Of a stretch of DNA of 64,000 nucleotides, positions 11,052-24,200 are shown piece by piece. Numbering within the stretch: position 1 is the first letter of the stretch; each line of letters begins with the position of its first letter. The position numbers were made by a program, and so were the translations under genes. The notes under the pieces are model-generated. The model did no database searches and had not been told where the DNA came from. It saw only the letters and a program-made list of their open reading frames with translations. This DNA is from Trematomus loennbergii (taxonomy: Eukaryota; Chordata; Actinopteri; Perciformes; Nototheniidae): contig JAAOOA010000483.1 in the NCBI GenBank assembly GCA_012861695.1, positions 217,001 through 281,000 of the forward strand, read 5' to 3'.

Positions 11052-13480
11052 TATAAACACAGGCCCGACCGCACGCTTAATGCTAATCTGACATCATCAG
11101 GGAGGTGTGTAGGGTTACACAGGCTTATGTGTAGACACAGAGCCAAGTCTTGGAACTGTGTTATTGCTGCCACACACAAACACATATTACTGCTCCTTAA
11201 CAAGGGTGCGTTCAGGTTTCTTAAACAGGATGGTTCATCCGTCCCTCCCGTCCACACCGCGGCTCCCTGACTTCTTACAGACTCCCTTTCCTCTCCTCTC
11301 CTCTGGCAGTATTTATTTTTCTGTCTGAACAGCTCACATAAAGCCCTGCATGGACAGTGTAGCGTCTCCTTCTGCCTGGCTTGTCACGAGTATTACTACA
11401 CTGCTGGTCCACGCACACATCAACACTCAAACATGAACGCATATTCAAACGTACACATACCGCAGGTGTGAACACATACTCTTTCACAGCAGCGTGCACA
11501 CTACCACCCACAGTGCCCCTGGCCTATGTGTGGCCACGTTTAGGCGTTTTGGCCTACGGTAATGTTTGTGATATTCATTTAAACGAGCAATGGCTAACTT
11601 GATCCGCACTGAGAGGGCTTGTTGATGTGGGTCTGCGTCGGGAGTCCCCAGTGACGGTCTCCTGTCCCTTCCTGTTTAGCCTGGGCGTCTGCCGCACATA
11701 AACACTCTGGGGCCTCCTCTGCTGCAGGACATGTGGACGTATGGTGATGGGGGGGGCAGGAGTCATGGTTTCAATCCCCCTGGAAAGCCACCTCAGAGAA
11801 GACCAGTGTAATGACTAAATGGAAGGGGGATTGTGAAGGGATGATCCTTAACCTACACTCAGCCCAAAACTAAACTCTCCTTTTCCTCTGTGCTTAAAAG
11901 ATACCCTACGGAACTTCCTTATAAACAAACAGTGTGTTTACATTCAGTGTTTCTCACAAAACACACATGTGTGCATCCTTGAGACACAAAGGATATTTCT
12001 GTATATGCTATTTAATTGTATAGCTTAAACCAAGTGCCAGAGACCTCCATTGTTGTCAAACAAGGTTCTTTCGCAACAACAAATGTGGGCACTGTGGTTT
12101 TATTTTTGAGTCGACCGCGAATACACAATAATTCTGCCATAGATTTCACTATCTTTCCAAATCTGGATCGGAAAATAGTCCCAAATAAAACACAATATTG
12201 ACTTCTGTTTGACATATATCTTTTTTTATTTAATAATTGCTCATTTTGATATCTTCTATCTACAATACCAATCTGTATTTATTATTATTTAGCCTTAAAC
12301 ATTTCCTAAATAAAAATATAAATCTGTTTTTTTATTAATGATTTATGTTTTCACTAGCTACACATATTTAGAGATGGACTAACACATTGTTGGTTTTGGT
12401 CTAAACACAGAACCTGTTGTCAGATAGATTTATCTATTTATAATACATTTGTTTGTGCATTTTTAGATTTTTTTTTTACTTAACATGTAACAATTTAGCA
12501 TTTGCGTGTGTGTGCAGGAGGACACCACAGATTGTAGTCGTAAAAGATGCACAGGAAGAACGACTTCCCCAAGCTGCTCCGCCACCATCCTGACTGTGAT
12601 CACAGAGGATTTGGTCAGAGATAATGAATTCAAGAGCACAAACCCAGCGCCCTCTCATCTCTGACATGGGGGGGGGAACCGCTATGACACCATATGCAGG
12701 GGCCAGAGAGGGACCACACAGCCAGAGCTCAACCGTTCATCAGTGTGAACATCTAGTTACGGTCTGAGAATGATAAGATTTATGGACACTGCGCACTATG
12801 CACCGTCTGGGGGTGATTAGGATAAAAGTCCCTTATCTTACTGCTGCAAAGAGGAAGTGTTAAAAAAATGTATTGTTTGCCATTCTGTCAGCATTTGAAA
12901 CCAGCCGCAAAAATATCATGTCCAAGTCGTCACTGTTTCGCTATTTGTCGAGTTATAAAAATGTGCTGTCAGAAAAAATCAATAAAATAGGCACTCTGGT
13001 TCTACCACAGTGATGAAGTGACGCATTACACAACCCTTCCATCATAAAGTGGTCTGTATGGAAGTCATGTCATGTTCTGCAGGGAACACAGGCCGTGGTA
13101 TGCGTGTGCAAATTCATGCACATTTGCTTTCATGTCAGCATGCTTCCATGTGTACGTGCTTGAATTACAGCTGAGGGGACTTGGCAACACTTGTCGCCTG
13201 TAGCACTGTGAGAATGTTTCGCAGGCTGTTGCGTAAAGTTCTCCAGTTTGTTTGTTTGCTCTGCCTTGGTGCCATAAAAAGTCAGGGACGGCAATTGGGA
13301 CCCCTGTTTACATGCCGAGCTGGGACTCCGAGAGATGAAGCAGGGAAGGTCTGGGGAACAAATGTTACCTCACCACAGAGGGGGGGGGTGGGGGCACTGT
13401 ATGGCGGCCGTGGGGAGTCTGACGTGTGAACGACTGGCTGTGGTGGCACCGGGGGAAAACGAGTACCAGAGAGTCGAGGG
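11052..13480. other. Non-coding stretch, no gene recognised
   Basis: No protein family recognised. Contents are ordinary single-copy-looking sequence, an AT-rich section at about 12200-12480, and short G runs near 11748, 12667 and 13381. Open frames are short and without family resemblance. Confidence 0.55.
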
Positions 13481-13992
13481 ATCCCATGGCAGAGGTGGGA
13501 GAAGTACTCAGATCTTGTACTTAAAAAAAGTAGAAATAATCTGTTACAAGTAAAGTGCTGCAATCAAAATGTTACTCAAGTAAAAGTACTGGCATCTAAA
13601 TACTTAAAGTACCTAAAGTATACTCATTATGCAGAATGGCCCATTTTCTATTAATACATATAATATGTTTTGATTTTAATGATTGATCATTAAAGTGTTT
13701 CTCAAAGCTGGTAAAGGTGCAGCTAGTTTGAATGACTTTGTATACTGCAAGGTAGCTTGTACATTTACTCCAGGTGTAACTTAAGTCTGATTTAAGAGTT
13801 GATTATATTTCACATCATTCATCCAAATCTGCAAAAGTAAAAGGTATTAAATAAATGTAGTAAGTGGAGTAAAAGTACACGATTTACCTTTGAATTGTAG
13901 CAAAAAATGTAAATACTCAGGTGAAGTCAAAATTGTACTTAGGTACAGTACTTGAGTAATCTACTTAGTTACTTTACACCCCTGATCCCAGG
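13481..13992. mobile_element. hAT-like MITE, family A, copy 1
   Basis: The element 13490-13984 starts CAGAGGTGGGAGAAGTACTC and ends TTACTTTACACCCCTG, whose reverse complement starts CAGGGGTGTAAAGTAAC. The flanks ATCCCATGG and ATCCCAGG are nearly identical, consistent with an eight-base hAT duplication that has since changed. The inside is made of AAGTAC/GTACTT words and has no coding capacity. Related copies lie near 45.4, 46.2, 53.1 and 58.0 kb. Confidence 0.8.
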
Positions 13993-15868
13993 CATCAGTG
14001 AGGGCCGGCTGCATGCCAAGACAGCTTCATCACTTATATTTTCTCCTACACATTGAGTCCTTGGGAAGCTTGACTTAAACCACATCGCATGGCCGCCATT
14101 CATTGTGACCAGACAAGAAGTGAGAAAGACAGGGGAAAATAAAAAAGGATACGAAACACATCCCCCAGCACTGCAGTGAGTATCCTGCCTGAAGGAGTGC
14201 CATCTGGGGCTGAACGTTGAAAGGGAGCGAGGAGTACAGAGAGGAGGAGAGCCGGGGCTGGGGTCCGTAAGTGAGGGAAGGTGGGAGTCCAGCTGGGTCC
14301 CATTAGGGCTGGACCACATGTGCCTGCGGGGGGGTAGTGGCGGACCGAGGGAGCAGAGAGGGCAGCGGGGAGGAAGTGCTGAGAGCGATGGGCCTAGACC
14401 CTGTGAAGCTTTATTAGGCCTGTCGTCTGCTCCTCTCCACGGGCTGCTCACACACTCCTGCAACACCCGCCGCCCTAACCTCACCCCCCCCTCACAACCC
14501 TCCACTGCCCTCGGGCACCGCCAGGGCAGAACAGTATAAAACTATTAGAGGGAGGGAGACGGGACTAGACCACCCAGACACACACACACACACACACAAA
14601 CACACCCATAATGGCTACCAGGAGGAGGCCCCAGTATGAGAGCTGCAGCTGGAAAGAGAGAGGGACATCAACACACACACACATGCACGCAAATAGAGTG
14701 ACACGAACTACACACACTGAAGTGGGGTGCATGTGCTACAGGGAGCATTCTGTCTTTCATTCAAATGTCAAACCCACGTGTGGCACGTTTATTTCCCTTA
14801 TTTTTATCCGATTTATTCGGACAGTTTGAAATTAAAATCTGAAGGGCATAACTGGGAAATTTGCATCTGTATTAACGGTTGTGCCAAAAATGTGTTTCTG
14901 CCATAACCACCTGTGGGTCTTCCTCCCCTTGTGGTTGAGAGGGGTGCAGACCTTTGAGTGAGTGTGAGTGCGTGAGTGCTGTGTGCGTGTGCGTGTGCGT
15001 GTGTGTAAAATCAGGAGAAGACAGTCAGAGATTGTTCTCATGCATACTCTTCATATGCCTTTATTTGTGTATGTGCTTACATTTCACAATACTGGCATAT
15101 CTGACATGCCTGCAGGCTCATCTGCCTCCTGCCTTCCTACCACCCATCCCTCCATCCCTCCATCTATCCCTATATTGCCCCCCGGGGACGCGTGAGTAAA
15201 GCCCGCCTGGAATCTGAGCCCTTCCTGTAATGCTGACCATCACCATGAATGGATGTGTCTGCTTTGTTGGAGTAATGATGGTGATCATCCTGCAGGGTAG
15301 CAGACGGATAATGAGCCTCATGACCAAGAGCTGTCGGCCTGGTATGTCAACATTAGCATACGGAGTTCAAAGTGTCTGAGTGCAGAGGAAACGTCAGGTC
15401 TGACTGTATGCGAGAGGGATCAGAGAATCTGATGGAGCTCCATAGTGGCTGTGCTTCAAAGCTCCTCTTATTGCTATGACACGGCACATCATAAATTAGT
15501 GGTAGATAATAAATGAAAATACACCTTTAAAAAAGGATTACGGACTTCTCCCAAGGCAGAGAAAACCTGCAACTATAGTGGCTAATATTACAATATTTTT
15601 TAAAACATGTTGTTCTGTCTGGAAATTATCAAAAATTGTTTGATTTTTATTTAAGGCAGGACAAATAAAGAAAACAATAGACAGTCAAGAGGGGTTTGAA
15701 AGGCCAAAATAAACAATAAATAACAGAGCTTTTTGCACCTGAGAATACAGTTTACTGAATTTAAAGGATTAAAGAGTTCAGAATTAATTATAAAACTGTA
15801 ATATTCATTCCAACATAAAGATTTGCTGAAGAAATTCCTCTGCCAAGCTAAGTGTGAGGGAGTGTGTT

Positions 15869-15917
15869 TGTGTGTGCGCGCGCGCGTGCGTGCGTGCGTG
15901 CGTGTGTGTGTGTGTGT
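15869..15917. repeat. Alternating TG/CG/TGCG tract
   Basis: A 49-base run of strictly alternating pyrimidine and purine, with a CG-rich core (CGCGCGCG then TGCG units) between TG flanks. This is the composition that most readily adopts left-handed Z-DNA. Confidence 0.9.
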
Positions 15918-16230
15918 CAACAAGTACATATTACCTTATCAAATGGCTCTACCAGGGCTTGTCTCTTTCTCTTGGCTCCCCCCCTTGCAGGTCAGGACCC
16001 CACAGCCGTCGTTACAAGGTTTAATACTTCAGCCATTCAATCATTAAGGCGTTTTATACGGCCTGTCCCCGGACTTCTCTCGCTTGTAAAAAATAATATT
16101 TGTCTTTCCAACTGCACTGTGGACCACAAAGTCCTCATGTTTTATTTTAGTCAGAGCAGTAAAAACCCTGTTCTTCTTTCTGCCAACCTACTTCCACCAT
16201 AAGCTGTTGTTCTTGTTTTTCTAACTGTAC

Positions 16231-16234
<4 letters not shown>

Positions 16235-16290
<56 letters not shown>
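16235..16290. repeat. (GT)n microsatellite, 28 units
   Basis: An uninterrupted GT dinucleotide run. Confidence 0.97.
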
Positions 16291-16292
<2 letters not shown>

Positions 16293-17730
16293 CCACAAGG
16301 GGAAGCACAAGAATCCAAGGTGGAGGTCAAGGCTGCTTGGGATTTTGAGAGTGGGTTTTCTTAAGTCCTTACTTCTCAAAAGGTCTGAGGCAGAGAGAAG
16401 GAGAGAGAAAAACTTCAATCATGGAGAATTTCTTTTACAAATAGTATATTTGGATAATCCAATAAGTTGAATTGGAAACTCTAATTGTTCTTCTAAATGG
16501 ATGCCAAGTTGGCGTGTATACTGTACTTTTATTCTAACCGTGCCACATTAATGAGCTGATACATGTGCTAATTAGCGTAATACTAGCACATGGTCTTTCA
16601 CTGTATCCCAAATGTATTCCAGAATCACAATATGTCTTGGTTTCTGTATGTTGATCTACTGTCAGTATGCTCTTTTATTTGTGTTCGCTCAGTTTTTCTC
16701 TTGATCAAAGGGCAGAAAAAATGTGTTTTACCCTCTTTACAACGGCTTTGAAAAGAGAACAAGGAGAGTTCTCCTTTAATGTTGGTCAGTTGCATTGAAA
16801 CAGTGCTTTCAAAAAGTTAACTACAATGAGGTGCTTTTTGTACTTCACATGTCACAAACTTCCATTTGAATATTCAGAACAAAGGAGAAAAGGCAAAGCT
16901 CAGTATAGTGCAAGGTAAGTCGACAGATTTTAAGAAGTTATACAAGAAAAACTACTTCCACTACTGTCTAACACTGACTGTAACATGATGAAGTTTACTC
17001 ATCCTGGTGTGTCCTGTCACATCTTTACATAGAGTAAGAATAGTTGTGTTTAATACAATATTTTAAATCTATGTACATTTGACTAAATTCCAGATAGAGT
17101 TGGTATGGTTTCTCACAAGGTCCCAATGCAAAAAAAACTTAGAATGAGTAAGCAGTGTCTTTTTTTTAATTATCAGATGGAAAAATTTTGTAAATCATTC
17201 AATTTATGTCCTTCAATCCATTTTAAAAATCAGTTCAGGTTTTTTTAGATCTTCCATTCAGCATCACAAGTAACACTAAGCTCCAATTGTATGCCCTTAT
17301 AGCAGCAAAAGAGAGTAAGGATGCTCCAAGCGATCAGCCGCCAATCATTGTCAACCAATATTTGTAAAAAAAACAGTTTGAATGACGATAAAAAGAAAGC
17401 AAGAAATCAGGTGACTTAAAACATGCAAGACATTTCTGTAACTGCTGCTCAAATGGCTTCATCAGTGATTTTCCCATTGACTTACATTTGGGAAAGATAC
17501 GTCTGGAAATGTGTATATCGTTTATTTGGTAAATCAACTTCCCAGAACGAACACTTGATAAAACTTAATTTAATATGTATGTCCTTAAATCTTACATACT
17601 ATGCATGTACATACTGTCGCTCCATTTTTGGCTTCATGCTCCACTGAGCAACTTTGATAGGGAATGAACGAGTCGCTGTATCACGTTCTCTTTATATATA
17701 CACAGTCTAGAAGTCCTTAATGCAGCAGCC

Positions 17731-18439
17731 TTAAAGGGGACCTATCATGCAAAATGCACTTTTTGATGTCTCACGCAAAACCCTGCGTACTCACGCAGCG
17801 TCAGAAAATAAAACCCTCTCTCTTTTCCTCCGTACCCAAATCTCTAAAAACGGGGCTACAACGGAGCTGATCCAGATTTGCGTCCGATATGACGTAATGT
17901 CGGAAATGTAGGCTGGCTTTACACCCACGGCCCTATCAGAAACGTTGCTATCAGAAACAATGCCCGACTGTTGCGGACGTAATATGGTCGGTGCATATTT
18001 ACATTAGCATCGCTAACACTCAGCTAACCTGTACTGGCACAGAGCATGTGTGTGAAGAAGCAGGAAATAAAAGGAACTCACCTTGTGGTATAACCGGCAA
18101 GAGAGAAAGCCTTTGAGCTCCATACTGTTTCAGAAATAATCCTTGATAATCCATGATATGGCGTTTCATCACGGCAGTATTTAGACAGTAGCTGCCGGGT
18201 CCCGCATGAGCTCAGCCCCCTACTTTTTTATTTTTTATAAAGAACTTTTTTTTTTAACGCTTTATACCCCAAATCAGCACTTTTGAAAAGGAAGTGAAAT
18301 AGAGGGATATGAGGCATGGCTAGAATGGGTGATCTGTTTGGTATTTTGAGCAAAACACTTCATAGACATGTTTTTTTATAATTTTTTATATCTGAGACCT
18401 ATGCTATTGACTAAAAATAGCATGATAGGTGACCTTTAA
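17731..18439. mobile_element. TTAA-flanked MITE, copy 1
   Basis: It begins TTAA-AGGGGACCTATCATGC and ends GCATGATAGGTGACCT-TTAA, an inverted repeat of about 16 bases with one or two mismatches between TTAA flanks. A TTAA duplication is the signature of piggyBac-type integration. It is about 700 bp with no open reading frame of transposase type. The right end carries a subterminal palindrome (CTATGCTATT...AATAGCATGATAG). A close copy in the same orientation lies at 25785-26502. Confidence 0.75.
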
Positions 18440-20573
18440 TAGAATATTGCAGCTGAACAGATAAGTATATAATATATACTGTATGTCATGGTGTGAGAGA
18501 CAGCATGTCAGCGTTGAAGGACTTTGGAGTTGAGGGAGGAACCAGCAGTGTCTGGAGTGCAGAGAGCTTGACCTGCTCTCAGCAGAACCCATGGCTGAGA
18601 TTACCACTCTGTGATAGAGAGAAAGTGGCCTCCTATCACAGATAATCACTGCTCCCAGTAAGATGCCGCTGAGTTGAATGACCTCACAGCTGAAGCCTTG
18701 TTATTTCTTTGTCACTCACACCTGACTGTAGATACTGTGTTTTCCTTTCACTGTAGGGCAGCTTAATATGACGATTCAAGATAAGGCTATTAGAGTTTAA
18801 TATATCATATTCAATTAGTCTGTTTCATAAATGTTTATTTTTAATTAAAAAAATCTCTTTTCTTGCTTGCTTTCTTATGCGGTTTCCAAACACGGCGGAT
18901 AATCACTAAATAAACTGAATTTCCAAAGCCTAACTAGCTTTTTCCTCAGCTGCCCCTGAGCATTTATGCATGACACTGAATCATTAGCTACAAGTGCATG
19001 TGTAACGTTGCCTCATTAGCTAATCAAACCAGAGTCTCAGACATGTGAGGAGAGACATCTCATTAGGAAGAACGCTGTTTAGAGGGAAGAGCCATCATGG
19101 GGATTATCTTAAACTGTTGTGCAGTTATGTCTTTCTCTCCGTGCCACAACACAAACCCCAGCTCGATGACGATCCTCAGAGATAAGTGTCTCGTGCGCAA
19201 ATGTTCCCAAGGTCAGAGTTCTGATTTCTGAGTGATTTACAGAAGCGCTAATTTCCAAACCAGTGTTTTGCATTAAGAAAGAATTTGAACACTTGTGAAG
19301 CTGTTGACCTTGTTTTGAATTCATTACACATAGGTGAAGCCAGCTGCAAATCACTGGCAATCACAGCAGCAACGCTACAAATTTTCTGCCTTTTAATTTA
19401 TGCGATGAGTTTGAAAATACTGGAGAATATAGGACACCAGCGCCGTTATACAAGTCGGGGGGAGGAGGGGGGGGGGGGGATTGAAAAGCAGGGACATGTT
19501 GATGTAGTGTGTCAGGGGTCGGCTTTGTTATGGGTATGGATTTGAGAGGGCTGATGCACATTAATACATGTTTTATCCACTTGTACAGCAGAAGTACAGT
19601 CACATAATGGAGCAGCTCAAGTGTTTACATCAGGTTTCGGATCCAACATCGTAACAGTTTTTCTTTTTGCAATGGGTTGTTATTCCGGGGTGCAACTAAG
19701 TAATGATTATATCATCACTTAGACCGGAAGAGCAGACTTACAGCTCTGGGAGAAAAGTCAATGTTATTCAGGATGTTTTTGCACTGTGTAGTTTCATTGT
19801 TTCTGGGAGCTAATGATGAGGAAATCTATAGGAAACAGCAACTCTATTGCTATTTCTTCTAAACATTAACTCATGTCCCCAGCTCTCTGCTTTTACCACC
19901 CAGCTTTAAAAGCACTAAATTCCTTTTGGCTGCCTGCCCTCTTCTGTCATTCCCTCTATCCTATCTCTATCCTCCTCATACACCCATCCTCCCTCCTTCT
20001 GACCTCCTCTTGCTATGCCCATTTCCCCCCTTTCATTCAACTCCCGAATGTATTTCTCACGTTCCAGTGTTACTATTCTCTCTGTCCCATTCACCAACTT
20101 CCATCTCCTCAGATGCAGAATGCAGTGTATGCACAGATACACAAACATAACCAACCATGATATGAAGGGTTATATTTCACACCTTATCAGATTTTGATAC
20201 CACAACAAACAGTAATCTGTAGCTACTGCATAAAAACAATGACATGCCCGGCTGCCTCTTATCAGATGTTTACAGTGCCAGTAAACTTCAATCATTGCCA
20301 CCATCCACCTTCACAAACATCATCAGCCATTAAAACTCATCGCTTTTTCAAACAGTGTGAAGGTGCCAAAAAGGGAGTTGACGAGTGTCGATGACAGAAC
20401 AGCGCCCACTGCAGCTGGCTGGGATGCACTGACGTTATATTCTAGGGATGTTATGTACCTATCAAGTTTTTTTTTTCCTGCATTATCGCTGCCTCTTCTT
20501 TTAAAAAGCAACCATCAAAATGTGTTGCACGGTGAAGCCTTTGCCTTCATCGCCTGAATACAAACGATATACC
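18440..20573. other. Non-coding stretch, no gene recognised
   Basis: Mostly single-copy-looking sequence with a G run at 19456-19481 and a pyrimidine-rich section at about 19930-20110. No exon recognised. Confidence 0.5.
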
Positions 20574-21225
20574 ATTAGGCGCTTTCACACCGGAGTACTT
20601 TTCCCAGTATAGTTCCGATATAGTTCAGAAAATGTGCGTTCACACCAAAAAAATCCGAAACTAGAACTTAGTTCATGAGAACCTTTCCACCCCCTCTTCA
20701 GTCCCTGCTAGAGAGCAGGTACTTTCATGGGAGAAAAAGGTTCCCATTTCTGATTGGCTGGGCGGATTGCAAACCACGCCCCGTAAAACTCCCAAAAAGT
20801 TTTGTGATGCCGCCATTTTATTTGCTCGCATTAGCATTATTAGCATTAGCCCAGCGCACCAACGGAGAGAGACTAACTTATGGCAACACAAAATAAAACG
20901 TGGGACGGTGGAGTAATGAGGAGATGTCGGCGTTCTGGCGATTTACTCGGAAGGCTTCAGTGGAAGCTGCTGGGAGTCCCAGCAGCTTCTACTGAAGCCA
21001 GTACCCAACTCCGGGGACTTCCGGCCGGGGACTTCGGGTGGCAGTATACGCCGTGAAGTTGTTTGCGGCCTGCCAGTAAACCCAAAGCAGAAGAAGAAGA
21101 AGTGACGTCAGCGGCTTCATTTGCCTAATCCTCTCTCAGGGACTTATTCCGGTGTGAATGCGATCTGAACTAAAGAGTTCTGATGAACTAAGTACGGCAA
21201 AGTACTTGGTGTGAAAGCGCCTATT
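20574..21225. mobile_element. Harbinger-like MITE with Myb-like remnant
   Basis: The ends AGGCGCTTTCACACC (20577) and GGTGTGAAAGCGCCT (to 21222) are a perfect 15-base inverted repeat, flanked by ATT on both sides (20574-20576, 21223-21225), a three-base duplication. The element is 646 bp. On the plus strand an ATG at 20880 opens MATQNKTW and, in another frame, RWSNEEMSAFW is read at 20906-20938. A tryptophan followed by an acidic EE motif is typical of the Myb/SANT-like trihelix proteins of PIF/Harbinger elements. It also carries a TGACGTCA site (21103-21110) and a strong hairpin (20953-20999). Superfamily is inferred. Confidence 0.75.
20953..20999. repeat. 22-bp near-perfect hairpin
   Basis: GGCTTCAGTGGAAGCTGCTGGG is followed by the loop AGT and then its reverse complement with a single mismatch. 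It lies inside the Harbinger-like MITE. Long fold-backs of this sort can be processed as small RNAs if transcribed, but no expression evidence exists here. Confidence 0.8.
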
Positions 21226-24200
21226 GACTGTGTTTTCATCATTTGTACGTCTTTTGCACAGATTTCAATACAAAATTCTCCTTTTGGTTTTTTGATCGCG
21301 AGGCTCTGCCCCAGTGAAGCAACGCTCAGTTCATGACAGCAACATGCAAGATAGTCTCACGCTAAACTGGAAAACAAGTGCTCATATAAATAACAAGTCT
21401 CATACTGCTAGTCTGTCCTGTCGGGGCTCAGCTTCTGCTCTTCCACCCAATCTCAGACCTGAGGATAGTTGGAGAGTTGATGGCGGCTGCATTGTATGTT
21501 GCTGTACATTTATGATTACCAAGCAACAACACCTAGCTGATGTAAAACAAGCATCAGGCTCAATAGAGCTCATAAGCTGATAGTGATCAGGTAAAAAATA
21601 CCTTTATCTGTCCAGAGACCAATCTTTAAAATCGACATCCTAAGTATTTTCATTATTTGAATCTCTGTGTGGGTGTCCTTGCAAAGTGCCCACCTGTCTA
21701 CATTCCCTCTGTGTGTCAAATAATTGCGTGGACAGGAATGAGGAGCATCTGAAAGGTTGTCTGTGGAGTCATCTTCCCTTTCCAGTCACACAGGAATGTC
21801 CCATCCATCTGCCCGTCCGTCTATACTATAAAATACCCTAGATAACATTGGCACGTCCAACATAAGATACCACAGAACGGTGTATTACAGCAGCGGCAAT
21901 TTTTTCTAAGTTCAAATATTATTATTTTGTGTTTTTATGATTTAGTGATTCAAGGTTTTACAGCATTTGTTTTATGATGGTGTAAAGTGCTGAGCACAGT
22001 GACAGTAACAGAGAAGAATACATGATGACAAAGGGGAAGCAAAGGTGCTGAAAACAGCCAGGGAGAGAGAAAGCATGTAAGAGACTGTTGGGGAATTTAG
22101 AATGAATGTTGGCATTTCTTCTCCTCTAACGCAACACATCATTATCAATCAAACTGAGAACCTGAGACAAGAGACAGGCTAATAAAAAACGGAGACAAAA
22201 GGACAAACAAAGAGTGAGAGGGGAAGACGGAGAGCTGTGGAGGGGGCTGATGTTTGTGAAGGGGAACATGAAGTGGCAGCCTGAGTATTCAGTGTCAGGG
22301 TTGGGTTGGGTTTCTAGCTTCAGCATTGTCAACACTTTCACTCCTTTCGCCCAAGTCTGCGGCCCACCATGGGCAGGATGGGGTTCACCCTCAGAACAGG
22401 AGCCGGCGTCGCCCCGCGTGCCAAAACCACTCCGACTTTACAACACATGGACCCTGCGAACATGACACCGGCGCTCGGCAGAGAACATGCAGGACCAATT
22501 CTGTCACGGCCCGGGCCATCTGAAATGAATGTTCTCGCCCCACATCGCTTGATCTCGTTGATCCATCCCCTTACTCCCGCCAGGTTTGGATCCCCCCCCC
22601 CCCCCCTTCACAAACACATTTTGTCACACATGAGTCCTCTAGATCAAAGCCTAATAAATGTACAATGCTTCACTTTTCACTGTGTTTAACTTTTGTAGTC
22701 CTACTAAACATGTGTGCATTTGACTGAGAAGAATCAGAAGATCAAAGATGCGGGGTGTGGGCAGCATGAGAGAGAGAGAGAGCTGGCTGTGAAGATATGA
22801 AAAAGAATTCTGAGAGTAACACTGAAGGAGCAAGAACATGTGTGCATGTTAAATGTTGCTGTGGGAAGACGATGTGAGAGTAACAGTGTAAGAGGGGATA
22901 GGGTCTGTGGCTGCTAGTGTTTAGGTTCAGCAGCATCTGATGACAGCTCGCTGCTCTTGAATGTGGCTTTGAGCTGCCCACACGCTGCTGCAGCCTGAAT
23001 AACCAGAGAGTCAAAAGACTGCAGGAACACTGCAGGAACACCGCATGTTACAGCCGAACAGATAGCTGCCTGGATGGATAAGTTGTTTAGAGTCAGAGGG
23101 TGTGTAAATGCCTCACCCTCACTGTGAAGATGGGAGTTCTGCCTCCACTGTCATTAGGGGCTGGTGCTGACTCATCTACTCAGCAATGTTTTAATACACT
23201 TCAAATTAAGCTTAGAGGGAATTATTTCCACAGGACATTATGACAGGAGAGGTTTAAATTGTCCGACTTCCACAGATTTCCTTGTCAAAGCCGGAAAATA
23301 ACAGAAACACTGTGATGCAGTCACAATGAACTAGCTGATGATGATCTGAAAAATACTTAGGCTGATTTCTTGTTAGACATGTAAGACAATATTATATTTT
23401 TTTATATATATATTCAAAACATAAGTCTGTGGAGGCTTTGAGTATCTAAAAGTTACTCTTGTGGTTCAGTTATTAGTTATCTAATTACTTTTTCGATGAG
23501 TATCATGCAAGGATTATTTTTGGTATGTAGTGAGCTTTAGAGCCTGTCTCAAGAGCTGTAGAAATTAGTTGATTGACAAAAAAATCACCAGCCTTATGAC
23601 TGACAAAAAAAAAAATTACAAAATACGTGTGTGACATATAAAATCCTACATAATTTCATCGACTCCGTACAGTGGAGTCGATCCTCTCATCTAACTCTTT
23701 GCAAGTGTGTTACCAATTATGTTGAACTATTCCTTTAACGGCATCATCCCACATCTCTAAGTTAACATAGCTCTCAGCTCGCTTCATTTTTCTTTGCAAG
23801 AGTGTATGAAGGGAAACACTTCAGCTTTCAATACTTGATGGCTTTTTTATTAAGTCTGGATATTTTATGGTCAAGAGGAATGAGTTATATTGGCTAAATG
23901 CAGTCTGTTGTTTTTAGGGCCCGTGCGGCTACTCGATAGAGTAGTCATTTTGGTCTACACCTCATTTTGCAGCCCATAAAGACAAACCTCAGAGAATGTG
24001 CATGTGTAAGCGCTGCATGGAATAACAATGACACAAGAATAGAAGCAGTAGTCTGAGGGAGAGAAAAAGTGATTGAAAACAAGAATAGAAAAAAAGGATC
24101 AAACGACCTTGAGGGAAATATGAGAAGCTTTGATTATTCCCCAGTTGGGCACTTAGCATACGGAACTCCTTTCCCTTTCTGATTTCTTACATGCACACAC

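Larger units (their letters stand above)
13993..17730. other. Non-coding stretch with simple repeats
   Basis: No gene recognised. It contains CA tracts near 14579-14606 and 14672-14684, a CCATCCCT minisatellite near 15138-15170, the alternating CG/TG tract at 15869-15917 and the GT microsatellite at 16235-16290. AT-rich sequence follows from 16430. Confidence 0.55.

Noticed and set aside
13969..14505. 178-codon open frame on the minus strand
   Set aside because: Pro/Ser/Leu-rich composition from GC-rich sequence. It begins inside a MITE end and resembles no known protein.
23658..23682. Nine-base perfect stem ATCGACTCC/GGAGTCGAT as an RNA gene
   Set aside because: Too short, with no flanking pairing or promoter. 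Palindromes of this size occur by chance in 64 kb.
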